This document shows positions 24,735 through 33,644 of a DNA stretch of 45,310 bases, piece by piece (positions within the stretch are counted from its first letter, which is position 1; each line of letters starts with the position of its first letter). The translations under genes and the position numbers were made by a program. Under the pieces are notes generated by a model, which was given only the letters and a program-made list of their open reading frames with translations, searched no databases and was not told where the DNA came from. The stretch comes from Caldifarciminota bacterium (lineage in GTDB: Bacteria; Hydrothermota; Tepidihabitantia; SM23-42). The stretch lies in contig JACUUY010000004.1 of NCBI GenBank assembly GCA_014859085.1, positions 1 through 45,310 on the forward strand, in the 5' to 3' direction.

Positions 24735-25706
24735 GTGGGATATTTGAAATACTTTGGATTAGTTTTCCTTGTCTTGTCTTTCTGCGGCCGGCCTGAGGTC
24801 ACGGAGCCGGAAACGAACTTCGTTATAATCGGGGGGTGCCCGCTTCCAGGTTATGCCAAGAAAGTCGAGCTCGCGGGCGGTCTGGCCTACGTGGCAAATG
24901 GACAGGGCGGGTTGCAGATCGTCGATATCAACGACCCGGATTCGGCGTTTATCGTCGGCAGCTATGAACCCGACCGCGATGTCGGCGGCGTTGCCGTGCG
25001 GGACACCTTCGCCTTTCTCGCCCTCGCCTCGTCGACGAGCGGCGGCCTCGTGATCCTGAACGTCAGCGACCCGGCAAACCCGCTATTTGTCGGGCAGGAT
25101 CCATCGATATACGGATACGACGTTGCGGCTCCGCCGGCCGATACAATGTATGTCTACATTGCAGCAAGCTACTGGTTCATTATCGAGGATGTGTATTCAT
25201 ATCCTCAATATCCGTCTTTTGCCCGCCGGTTTTCGACCCCGGGTAATGTCCGCCATGTGTTCATGGCAGGTCAGATGGCATACCTGGCGTGCGAGCAGAT
25301 GGGGCTCCAGTTGGTTGACCTTTCGAGACCAGACAGCACGGCCCTGGCCGGCTGGATCGACACGCCGTCCAATGCGCGGAATGTCTTTGTCACCGGCGAC
25401 TATGCTTACGTGGCAGACGGCCGCGCCGGACTCATTATCATCGATGTATCGAATATCGACCATCCTGTTCTTGTGGGCCAGTATGATACGCCCAGGTACG
25501 CGAATGGCGTCCACGTATCGGGCAACCTCGCCTACGTGGCTGACGGTGAAGGTGGGCTGCAGGTGATCGACGTCACTGACCCGGCAGATCCTGAATTGTA
25601 CGGCAGAATAACGACCCCCTACGCAAACGGCGTCTACGTGCGCAACGATACGGTCTATATCGCGGATCGCGATATGGGACTCGTGATAATCGTGGAGGAG
25701 CAATGA
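24735..25706 (+). CDS. LVIVD-repeat lipoprotein
   Basis: 323 residues with a lipobox-like start (FLVLSFCGRP), so probably a lipoprotein. The body is built of ~42-residue LVIVD repeats: GLQIVDINDPDSAFIVGSY, GLVILNVSDPANPLFVG, GLQLVDLSRPDSTALAGW, GLIIIDVSNIDHPVLVGQY, GLQVIDVTDPADPELYG and a final GLVIIVEEQ. These form a beta-propeller in surface-exposed proteins of many candidate phyla; the ligand is unknown. The start is GTG 24735 with a GGGGG stretch a few bases upstream. It lies 8 nt after the barrel gene and overlaps the next gene by 4 nt, within the polyglutamate operon. Confidence 0.85.
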   Translation: MGYLKYFGLVFLVLSFCGRPEVTEPETNFVIIGGCPLPGYAKKVELAGGLAYVANGQGGLQIVDINDPDSAFIVGSYEPDRDVGGVAVRDTFAFLALASSTSGGLVILNVSDPANPLFVGQDPSIYGYDVAAPPADTMYVYIAASYWFIIEDVYSYPQYPSFARRFSTPGNVRHVFMAGQMAYLACEQMGLQLVDLSRPDSTALAGWIDTPSNARNVFVTGDYAYVADGRAGLIIIDVSNIDHPVLVGQYDTPRYANGVHVSGNLAYVADGEGGLQVIDVTDPADPELYGRITTPYANGVYVRNDTVYIADRDMGLVIIVEEQ

Positions 25707-28700
25707 TTCTGTTAGCAATGCTCCTCATCAGCGCCGCGGTCCAGGATGAGATCCAGATCATAGCAAGCACGCCATCGATGCTTTCTTTTCGCCTGGAATT
25801 CTCCGATTTCAGACAGAGCGAGCAGGTCCCGATCACGAGATTCATCATTTCGGAAAAAATGCCCACTTATGAATATACCGCAGCACAGATCGACTCTTCG
25901 ACCGACGCGGAGGGATCGCCCGATACCGGGCCGGTAATGATCGGGGATCCGGTCCCCTTCGGAGATGTCACACTCTACCCTGTTACCATTCAGCCTTCTT
26001 ATGTCAATAACCAGGTCAAGCGTTATGTAAAAACTGCTGAGGTGCGGCTGGATTTCATCCCAAGCCCGCGGCAGCCTCAGCTCAGCCCGTCCATGAGTTC
26101 TGTATTCAGGTCGCTGATCCTCAATTTTCGCCAGACCGGTAACGGCAAACCCATGGGCTATCTCATTATCACACCCGAGGCCTACCTCAGCACGATCCAA
26201 CCCCTGGCAAGGTGGAAAGAAAAGAAGGGCTGGCATGTCGAGATCAGAACACTGTCACAAACCGGCAGCACGGCCGTCCAGATCAGGAACTATATCGCAG
26301 GCGCTTACAGCACCTGGTCGCCCCGACCCGAGTACGTCCTGCTTGCGGGTAACGATATCCCGGCCGCCGCGAACATCACGCCGCCGGGCGCGACGGACCA
26401 TCCCTACACCCTGATCCAGGGTGACGATTTTCTCAGCGAACTCCTCATCGGCCGGCTGCCCGCAGCCAACGAACTGGAGCTGGCAACCATGGTCGCCAAG
26501 ATTATCGGCTACGAAACAAACCCGTTTGCGGCTGGCACATCATGGTACACGCGCTCGCTCATGGTCGGCGCAAACGAGCCGGCGAACATGACAACGCCTC
26601 TGCCCACGAAACGATTCGTGCGGGACAAACTGATTTCAAAGGGTATTACGAATGTGGACACGGTGTTCTTTCCGATGCCCGCTTCGGAGATCGCAAACTC
26701 CGTAAATCAGGGTGCACTATTCGTGAATTACCGCGCTGGTCAAGGCCTATGGGGAGGATGGCCTTTCCCCTATTTCATAAATAGTGATGTACTGGTGCTC
26801 GAAAATGGATGGAAATTGCCGGTAGTTACGAGCATAACCTGCATGACCGGCAATTTCACCAATAACGCGTGCTTCGGCAAGAACTGGTTGGTGGCCGGAA
26901 ATCCGGTCACACCCCGAGGCGCAGTCGCATTTATCGGTGCATCCGCAACATCAACATCGAGCCGGTGGAACAACTGTTTGGACTACGGGATCTACTGGGC
27001 GATCTGCAACGAAGACATTCACAGCATAGCCGCGGCGCTGTATCGCGGCAAAATGGAAGTGTACGCGAACTTCCCCGGTGATACGACATGGTTGTCGGGC
27101 AGTTCGTTCTACTTCCACACCTACAATCTGCTCGGCGATCCGTCGCTGGAGCTCTGGACCGGCGTACCCGATTCATTCATCGCAACTCATGCATCATCGA
27201 TGCCGGCCGGCACCAATTCATTCTCGGTGCATATTGCAAACAGCGCGTCGCAACCGGTTAGCGGAGCGATGGTCAGTCTCTACAAGGTAAGTGAAGTCAA
27301 GGAAGTCGGGTACACGGACGCTTCCGGCAATATTGAATTCAACTTCGCGACGTCGACCCAGGACACGATGTTCGTGACCGTAACCAAGCACAATTTCAAA
27401 CCCTATCGCGGATACGCCATGGCCACGAGTTCGGCCGTTTTTGTCGGTCACCATTCCCATGCGGTCAATGACCCGTCCGGCAACAACAATGGCGAAGTCA
27501 ACCCGGGCGAGACGATCGAATTCGGTGTGACGCTCAAGAACTATGGCACTTCGACCACGGCGACCAATGTTACTGCGCGCCTGTCGATCGATAACGCCAA
27601 TGTGACGATCACTGATTCGATCAAGTCTTATGGAAATATTAACCCCGGCGCCACGGCGGCCGCTACGCCGTTCATCTTCAATGTTTCGACGAATGCGCAG
27701 CACAATGAAATGCTTGAATTCGACCTCAATATCACGTCGGGACAGGGTAACTGGTCAGGAACGCTCTGGGTGCCGGTCAAGGACGCCGAACTTATCTATG
27801 AGGCCCATCAGGTGCAGGACGCCAACGGCATCCTCGAACCGGGCGAAACGCGCGACCTGCTCGTTTCGGTAAAGAACACCGGCGGGCTCGCGGCAGGCAA
27901 TGTCTGGGGGGTCCTCCGTTCAGCAAATAGCGGGTTGACCGTAACCGACTCCACTGGTTATTTCGGCAATGTCGCGGTAGGCGGGTCAGCAACGAACAGT
28001 TCAAATTATTTCACTCTGTCAGCCCACCCGCAGCTGACACCAGGCACTATCGTTCGCTTCTCCCTGATCCTGACCGGTGACAATGGACTGGTCGACACAA
28101 CCGGGTTCCGGCTTACCCTCGGCATCGTCGATTCAAGCATACCCCTCGGACCTGATGCGTACGGATATTATGCCTATGACGACACGGACGCGGGATATCT
28201 CGAGACCCCGGTATTTGACTGGATCGAGATCGACCCGGCGCACGGCGGACCCGGGGACACGATCAGCCTCGGGCATGACGAGACCAAGACCGTCGGGCTG
28301 CCTTTCAATTTCAAATTCTACGGCAACTGGTACAACCGCGTCTCGATCTGCTCGAACGGCTATATGGCCATGGATTCAACCACGATCGCCGACATGTACA
28401 ACTGGCGCATACCGGCCGCTGGCGGACCGCCCCTGTTGATCGCGCCGTTCTGGGACGACCTGAGCCCCAATATCACGGATTCGAGCGGCAATGTCTGTTA
28501 CTGGCATGATGCCGCAAACCACCGCTTCGTTATCGAATGGTCGCGGGTCCAGCACATTCATGATCCAACAAATCCGACCCCGGCTGAGCTTCAGACATTC
28601 CAGGTCGTGCTTTACGATCCGCAGTACTATCCGACTCTGACCGGCGATGGCGAGATCCTGTTCCAGTACCTCGAGATCACGAACGACGACGTCTGGCACA

Positions 28701-29155
28701 ACTACGCAACCGTCGGCATTGAGAACTACGGCCACACGACCGGCATCGAATACACTTATGCGAACACGTACCCGCCGGCTGCGGCGCCCCTGGCAAACGG
28801 CCGCGCGATAAAATTCACGACCAGCCCGCCGGACACATTCACGGGCGTAGCCGAATTCAACACGACCCCCGTTGCCGGAATTTCACTGCAGGTATCGCCC
28901 AATCCCTCTTCGAAATTGGTCAGTATCAATTTCAGCATAGAGCAGAGCGCAAAGAGCATAGGGTTAGATATCTATAATGCAGCCGGCCGTCTGGTGAAAC
29001 ACTTTCACTGCGCTATGCCCCATGCCCCATGCGCTATGCAGGTAGTGTGGGACGGCACGGACAATACCGGCAGACGAGTTCCGGCCGGCATATATTTCGT
29101 AGTCTTGAAATCAGAACACCATTGTAGCACCAGGAAAGTGGTCCTCGTAGATTGA
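25703..29155 (+). CDS. C25 (gingipain-like) giant surface protein, catalytic His not conserved
   Basis: 1150 residues. After a short signal (MILLAMLLISAAVQ), residues ~150-490 are a C25 peptidase-like domain: YLIITPEAYLSTIQPLARWK, YVLLAGNDIP, LIGRLPAANELE, then FVNYRAGQGLWGGW near residue 345 and SITCMTGNF near residue 378. The catalytic Cys is kept, but the histidine of the usual NYxGHG is Gln (GQG), so peptidase activity is doubtful. Two CARDB-like domains follow (NNGEVNPGETIEFGVTLKN; DANGILEPGETRDLLVSVKN), then a nidogen-like segment (SICSNGYMAMD, APFWDDLSP). The FlgD-like sorting domain at ~1055-1150 carries heptad repeats at DNA level. The start overlaps the lipoprotein gene by 4 nt. Confidence 0.83.
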   Translation: MILLAMLLISAAVQDEIQIIASTPSMLSFRLEFSDFRQSEQVPITRFIISEKMPTYEYTAAQIDSSTDAEGSPDTGPVMIGDPVPFGDVTLYPVTIQPSYVNNQVKRYVKTAEVRLDFIPSPRQPQLSPSMSSVFRSLILNFRQTGNGKPMGYLIITPEAYLSTIQPLARWKEKKGWHVEIRTLSQTGSTAVQIRNYIAGAYSTWSPRPEYVLLAGNDIPAAANITPPGATDHPYTLIQGDDFLSELLIGRLPAANELELATMVAKIIGYETNPFAAGTSWYTRSLMVGANEPANMTTPLPTKRFVRDKLISKGITNVDTVFFPMPASEIANSVNQGALFVNYRAGQGLWGGWPFPYFINSDVLVLENGWKLPVVTSITCMTGNFTNNACFGKNWLVAGNPVTPRGAVAFIGASATSTSSRWNNCLDYGIYWAICNEDIHSIAAALYRGKMEVYANFPGDTTWLSGSSFYFHTYNLLGDPSLELWTGVPDSFIATHASSMPAGTNSFSVHIANSASQPVSGAMVSLYKVSEVKEVGYTDASGNIEFNFATSTQDTMFVTVTKHNFKPYRGYAMATSSAVFVGHHSHAVNDPSGNNNGEVNPGETIEFGVTLKNYGTSTTATNVTARLSIDNANVTITDSIKSYGNINPGATAAATPFIFNVSTNAQHNEMLEFDLNITSGQGNWSGTLWVPVKDAELIYEAHQVQDANGILEPGETRDLLVSVKNTGGLAAGNVWGVLRSANSGLTVTDSTGYFGNVAVGGSATNSSNYFTLSAHPQLTPGTIVRFSLILTGDNGLVDTTGFRLTLGIVDSSIPLGPDAYGYYAYDDTDAGYLETPVFDWIEIDPAHGGPGDTISLGHDETKTVGLPFNFKFYGNWYNRVSICSNGYMAMDSTTIADMYNWRIPAAGGPPLLIAPFWDDLSPNITDSSGNVCYWHDAANHRFVIEWSRVQHIHDPTNPTPAELQTFQVVLYDPQYYPTLTGDGEILFQYLEITNDDVWHNYATVGIENYGHTTGIEYTYANTYPPAAAPLANGRAIKFTTSPPDTFTGVAEFNTTPVAGISLQVSPNPSSKLVSINFSIEQSAKSIGLDIYNAAGRLVKHFHCAMPHAPCAMQVVWDGTDNTGRRVPAGIYFVVLKSEHHCSTRKVVLVD
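28934..29038. repeat. Mirrored heptanucleotide tracts inside the sorting-domain coding sequence, copy 1
   Basis: Four 7-mers of the AGCATAG type (28934-28961), 49 nt of ordinary coding sequence, then four 7-mers of the inverse CGCTATG/CCCCATG type (29011-29038). The same 28+49+28 arrangement occurs at 30280-30384 and 33423-33527. Confidence 0.75.
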
Positions 29156-29220
29156 AATGGTCATTAAGATCAACTGCAGCATGGTAATGAGTACTGTGTT
29201 GCGGTCATCAAGGGGGCATC

Positions 29221-30501
29221 ATGAAAGGTTTGTTGATATTTATTGCGTTCTCTTCGGCGGCATTTGCCACAAACTACCACGGCTGCGCGCTGGCGCCGGA
29301 CGGATTGAACGGCTGGGTCGTCAGTCTTGACACGGCGCTGATCCTGCACACGACCGACGGCGGCGTGACATGGACGCCGCAGCAGGTACCGCCCGACACT
29401 ATCGGTCGTAAGTTGTGGGATGTTACGTGTTACGACGGCATGAAGGCATGGACCACCGGTTTGCACGAACTTCACACCGCGGAAATACTGCATACTGCTG
29501 ACGGCGGCAGCCACTGGCACCGGCAGTACGCCGGATTTTCCAAGTACGGCACCCGGATCGAGTTCTCCAACGAGTACTACGGCCTGTCGGTCGGCGGGAA
29601 CGGTGCACTGGCACGCACTACCGACGGCGGTAATTACTGGGAACAGGTATTCACCGACTGGTTTCAGGCCGAGTACTACGGCGTATCGATCGTGAACCAG
29701 TGGGACAGCTGGATCTGCGCGGGCTGGCCCGATTCAATCGAAACCGGGCAGGGCTATATCGTCCGGACCTACGACGGCGGGATCACCTGGGACACGCTCA
29801 ACGGGTACCGCGCTCCCGGTTACGAAGATTTCTTCGATATCCACATGTTCAATGTCTTCGAGGGGATCGTGGTCGGCGGTTATGATGGCACGTATGAACC
29901 GATCATATGGAAGACCACGGACGGCGGCGCGACCTGGAATCCAATAACCCCACCAGCCGGCGCTTATTATCTCCGGGCCGTTGATTTCGTAGAGCAGGAA
30001 GGATGGGCAGTCGGCAAATCCGGCACCATCATCCATACAACGAACGCCGGTAATACCTGGACCATCCAGACCAGCCCGGCCGATAGCACGCTTTTCGATG
30101 TTGACTTCAGAAACCACCTGCACGGACTGGCATGCGGCTACAACTATATCCTGCTCACCACAGACGGTGGACAGAACTGGCAGCACGTGGGTGTTGAAGA
30201 GCACGATACCGGTGTTCCGACCGGCATCGCGCTCACCGCAAGCCCCAATCCCTTTTCGAAATTGACGAACGTCAATTTCAGCATAGAGCATGGCGCAGAG
30301 CGCATAGAGCTGCGCATCTACGATGCGACCGGCCGACTGGTCAAAGACTTACATCACGCTATGCTCCATGCTCCATGCGCTATGCAGGTGTTGTGGGACG
30401 GCACTGACGAACGCGGCCGGTTCGTGCCGCAGGGGGTCTATTTCATACGGCTGCAGGCGCCGGATATCGTCCGAACGATCAAGACGATCCTGCTCCGGTA
30501 G
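29221..30501 (+). CDS. Secreted BNR/Ycf48-like beta-propeller with C-terminal sorting domain
   Basis: 426 residues with signal peptide MKGLLIFIAFSSAAFA. At least five BNR/Asp-box-like motifs of the form TTDGGxxW (HTTDGGVTW, HTADGGSHW, RTTDGGNYW, KTTDGGATW, LTTDGGQNW) alternate with GWAVGKSGTIIHTT-type strands, predicting a Ycf48-like propeller. Residues ~340-426 are the FlgD-like sorting domain (LTASPNPFSKLTNVNF, IYDATGRLV, GVYFIRL). The ligand is unknown; sialidase activity is not implied. It lies 65 nt after the C25-like gene with AGGGGG before the ATG. I saw no promoter in the gap, so it is probably the last gene of the polyglutamate operon. Confidence 0.83.
   Translation: MKGLLIFIAFSSAAFATNYHGCALAPDGLNGWVVSLDTALILHTTDGGVTWTPQQVPPDTIGRKLWDVTCYDGMKAWTTGLHELHTAEILHTADGGSHWHRQYAGFSKYGTRIEFSNEYYGLSVGGNGALARTTDGGNYWEQVFTDWFQAEYYGVSIVNQWDSWICAGWPDSIETGQGYIVRTYDGGITWDTLNGYRAPGYEDFFDIHMFNVFEGIVVGGYDGTYEPIIWKTTDGGATWNPITPPAGAYYLRAVDFVEQEGWAVGKSGTIIHTTNAGNTWTIQTSPADSTLFDVDFRNHLHGLACGYNYILLTTDGGQNWQHVGVEEHDTGVPTGIALTASPNPFSKLTNVNFSIEHGAERIELRIYDATGRLVKDLHHAMLHAPCAMQVLWDGTDERGRFVPQGVYFIRLQAPDIVRTIKTILLR
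30280..30384. repeat. Mirrored heptanucleotide tracts inside the sorting-domain coding sequence, copy 2
   Basis: AGCATAG AGCATGG and CGCAGAG CGCATAG (30280-30307), 49 nt, then CGCTATG CTCCATG and CTCCATG CGCTATG (30357-30384). The second tract is the approximate reverse complement of the first. Confidence 0.75.
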
Positions 30502-30528
30502 CCGCCGCTGCTGCCCCGCACCGGTCTA

Positions 30529-30556
30529 TTGACTCGTCGCATAATCAGATTATAAT
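30529..30556 (+). promoter_or_regulatory. Consensus promoter for the second C25-like gene
   Basis: TTGACT (30529-30534), 16 nt spacer, perfect TATAAT (30551-30556). The predicted start near 30563 leaves a ~43 nt leader with AAAGGAG ahead of ATG 30606. This separates the 30606-35122 pair from the upstream polyglutamate operon. Confidence 0.75.
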
Positions 30557-30605
30557 TAAAGCCATAGGAAGTGTCTGACATCCACCAGATACAAAGGAGA
30601 CAAGC

Positions 30606-33600
30606 ATGAAAAGGTTCATGTTTTTGATTTTGCCGGTCTTGCTAAGCGCGCAGGTCCCGGACGGTGCCCGGTACCTGATCATCACCCATGACAATTTCTA
30701 CAACGACGTCAAGTCCCTTGCCGAGTGGAAACACAAGAAGGGCATGCAGACGAAGATCGCCAAACTCTCGGAGACTGGTTCGAGTTCCACGCAGATCAGG
30801 GATTACATCGTCAATGCCTACAATACCTGGACCGTGCAGCCCGAATACCTCCTGCTCGTGGGCGCCCCGAACCTGCTGCCCTGGGGACAGTCGTCTCCAT
30901 ACTCGGACAACCCCTACATGAACATGGACGGCGATATCTTCAACGAAATCCTGGCCGGCCGGCTGACCGTGCACAACAGCGATGAAGCGCAGACCGTGAT
31001 CAACAAGATTCTTCTATACGAGCGTACGCCGTACATGACCGATTCACTATGGATGCGCAACGCGTGTCTAATCGTGCGCGAGGACAGTTATGCATATCCA
31101 CCCAACCCGGGCACTGACGACTATATCTACTGGGGGGATTCCAGGCATGCATACGGCCTGATGCTGGCGCATGAATACAACCGAATGGATACATTGTCAA
31201 GACTGCTTGGCCATAACACTAACAGTGTTTACCAATCGGTTAACAGCGGTGTCGGGTTCGTCCAGTTCCGGGGCCAGGGCGTCGGCAACTGGTGGTCACC
31301 ATTCGATGTCAGCCCGGATGCGACGGCCAATGGCAGCATGCTGCCGATCGTGCTCTCGATAACCTGCTCGACCATCGGCAGCGGCTCGACACCGGCAACC
31401 GCCGAGCGCTGGCTCTTGACCGGCACGCCCACGAGTCCGCGCGGCGGCGCCGGCTATTTTGCAACAACGACAACCCGAAGCGGCGTCGCTCACATACGGA
31501 GCGCAGTATCAAGAGGCTTCTTCACCGGTATCTTTACCGATAGAAAAAGAACTTTTGGTGAAGCGTGTGAAGCGGGGAGATTGAATTTGTACAACCTGTA
31601 CAGCGATGCGTACGACTACAAGGGGTTCGCGACGCTCGGTGATCCTGAAATGAACATCTGGACCGCAACGCCCAAGCAGATAAATGTGGAGCATGTGCCC
31701 TCGCTACCCACCGACGCCGACTCGGTCCTCGTGACCGTAACCATCAATAATAACATACCGGTCGAATCGGCCCAGGTGTGCATCGTCCTCGACACGACGG
31801 TCTACGCGTACGGCTTCACCGACAGCAACGGCCAGATAGTATTCCAGCTCGGCTATCTCCATCCCGGACAGATAAGCGTTACGGTGACGGGCAGAAATCT
31901 CTACCCTCACGAGGGAACGATGGAGATCGTCGGCACCAGTGCTTACCTCCAGTACCAGAGCCACACGATAAGCGATTCACTGGGGAACAACAACGGCACG
32001 CCCGAGAACGGTGAGACGATCCTGCTCACGGCGATGATCCGCAACATCGGCGTCATCACCGCGACCGGCGTCCAGGCGATACTGACCTCGAACGACACCT
32101 TCGTGTCGATCATCGACAGTCTTTCGTATTTCGGCAATATTCCGCCGCAGGACTCAGCCGCCAATATCAGTCCGTACGTCATTGCCATTTCGAACATGTG
32201 CCCGGATAACCACATCGCGGGTTTCACGCTTGTCATGGAAGATGCCGGAAACAACGAATGGACCGGTGTCTTTTCGATGGTCATCAGCAATACGTCTTCG
32301 GGTGCGTACGTCGGCCCGGATGCGTACGGCTACTACATGTACGATGATACGGATACCCTGACCGGTTACGCGCCGGCATTCAACTGGTACGGCGGCGCAA
32401 TGGATATAGTAGTTGAGATCACCAATGAGGATGCGGACACGGTCACCTACCCCCTGCCATTCGTCTTCCCTTTCTACGGCATCAGCTACAACACGGTCGG
32501 CCTGTGCTCGAATGGCTTTCTGGAGATGGGCGCATCGACGTACCGGTTCGGCGACAACGGCCCGATTCCCTCGCCGGCCGGGCCGAGACGTTTGATCGCG
32601 CCTTTCTGGGATGATCTCGATCCGAGGCCTGAGCCGACCGGGACCGGGAACATCTACTACGCGCACGACGTGGCGAACAACCGCTGGATACTGGAATTCA
32701 GGAGCGTGGGATATTACGACGTAACGAGTCAACGGCAGACATTCCAGGTCCAGCTCCTGGACCCGCAATACTACACGACGCCTACGGGCGACGGTGAGAT
32801 CCTTTTCCTCTATGACACGGTCATGAACGCCACCGGCAACACGGTCGGGATCGAAGACCACACGCAAACCGTCGGCCTGCAGTACGTGTATAATAACAAT
32901 TATCATCCGAACGCAGCGCCGCTGGCCAACGGCCGCGCCATATTGATCACGACAAAAGTCCCGGTCGGCATATGGCTGCACACGGTCAATTACTCGTTCG
33001 ACGATTCGAACACCGGTAACAATAACGGCATGATCGAGCCCGGAGAAACCATAGAGGTGTATGTGCAGATCAATAACGGCGGCAATGCCGGCGCCAGCAA
33101 TGTGATCGCGACGTTGCGGACCGGCAGTCCGGATGCGGCGATCACGGACAGCACCGCAGACCTCGGTTCGATACCCGCTGGAGCGACCGCCGGGAACGAA
33201 AGCGACCCGTTCCTGGTCGAGATCAGCCCGACTGCGACCGACACGACGATCGGTTTCGTTCTTCACTTGAGCAGCAACCAGGGCGCGTACGAAAAGTCCG
33301 ATTACTTCACGCTCTATCTGTACGGCTTCCCGGGCGTGGCCGAACACAAGACCGCCGTTACGCCGGCCATCACCCTGTCCGCTCACCCCAATCCTTTCAC
33401 AAAATTGACGAACATCAATTTTGGCATAGAGCATAGCGCAGAGCGCATAGAGCTGCGCATCTTTGATGCCACCGGACGATTGGTCAGACACATGGATCAC
33501 ACCATGCTCCATGCCCCATGCGCTATGCAGGTGGTGTGGGACGGCACCGACGACCGCGGCCGGCACCTGCCCAATGGTGTGTACTTTGTCAACCTCGAGT

Positions 33601-33644
33601 ATGCCGGCAAGGTCGAAAAGACCAAGGTGATACTGGTCAAATGA
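30606..33644 (+). CDS. C25 (gingipain-like) giant secreted protein, catalytic His not conserved
   Basis: 1012 residues with signal peptide MKRFMFLILPVLLSA. The C25-like domain starts almost at once (YLIITHDNFYNDVKSLAEWK, YLLLVGAPNLLPWG, LAGRLTVHNSDEA), so the prodomain seen in the paralogue at 25703 is missing. FVQFRGQGVGNWW near residue 222 has Gln where C25 peptidases have the catalytic His; SITCSTIG near residue 252 keeps the Cys. CARDB-like domains (NNGTPENGETILLTAMIRN; NNGMIEPGETIEVYVQINN) flank a nidogen-like module (LCSNGFLEMG, APFWDDLDP). The C-terminal ~90 residues are the sorting domain with mirrored heptad tracts. It overlaps the carboxypeptidase gene (ATGA). Confidence 0.83.
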   Translation: MKRFMFLILPVLLSAQVPDGARYLIITHDNFYNDVKSLAEWKHKKGMQTKIAKLSETGSSSTQIRDYIVNAYNTWTVQPEYLLLVGAPNLLPWGQSSPYSDNPYMNMDGDIFNEILAGRLTVHNSDEAQTVINKILLYERTPYMTDSLWMRNACLIVREDSYAYPPNPGTDDYIYWGDSRHAYGLMLAHEYNRMDTLSRLLGHNTNSVYQSVNSGVGFVQFRGQGVGNWWSPFDVSPDATANGSMLPIVLSITCSTIGSGSTPATAERWLLTGTPTSPRGGAGYFATTTTRSGVAHIRSAVSRGFFTGIFTDRKRTFGEACEAGRLNLYNLYSDAYDYKGFATLGDPEMNIWTATPKQINVEHVPSLPTDADSVLVTVTINNNIPVESAQVCIVLDTTVYAYGFTDSNGQIVFQLGYLHPGQISVTVTGRNLYPHEGTMEIVGTSAYLQYQSHTISDSLGNNNGTPENGETILLTAMIRNIGVITATGVQAILTSNDTFVSIIDSLSYFGNIPPQDSAANISPYVIAISNMCPDNHIAGFTLVMEDAGNNEWTGVFSMVISNTSSGAYVGPDAYGYYMYDDTDTLTGYAPAFNWYGGAMDIVVEITNEDADTVTYPLPFVFPFYGISYNTVGLCSNGFLEMGASTYRFGDNGPIPSPAGPRRLIAPFWDDLDPRPEPTGTGNIYYAHDVANNRWILEFRSVGYYDVTSQRQTFQVQLLDPQYYTTPTGDGEILFLYDTVMNATGNTVGIEDHTQTVGLQYVYNNNYHPNAAPLANGRAILITTKVPVGIWLHTVNYSFDDSNTGNNNGMIEPGETIEVYVQINNGGNAGASNVIATLRTGSPDAAITDSTADLGSIPAGATAGNESDPFLVEISPTATDTTIGFVLHLSSNQGAYEKSDYFTLYLYGFPGVAEHKTAVTPAITLSAHPNPFTKLTNINFGIEHSAERIELRIFDATGRLVRHMDHTMLHAPCAMQVVWDGTDDRGRHLPNGVYFVNLEYAGKVEKTKVILVK
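33423..33527. repeat. Mirrored heptanucleotide tracts inside the sorting-domain coding sequence, copy 3
   Basis: GGCATAG AGCATAG and CGCAGAG CGCATAG (33423-33450), 49 nt, then CACCATG CTCCATG and CCCCATG CGCTATG (33500-33527). Spacing and orientation are identical to copies 1 and 2. Confidence 0.75.
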
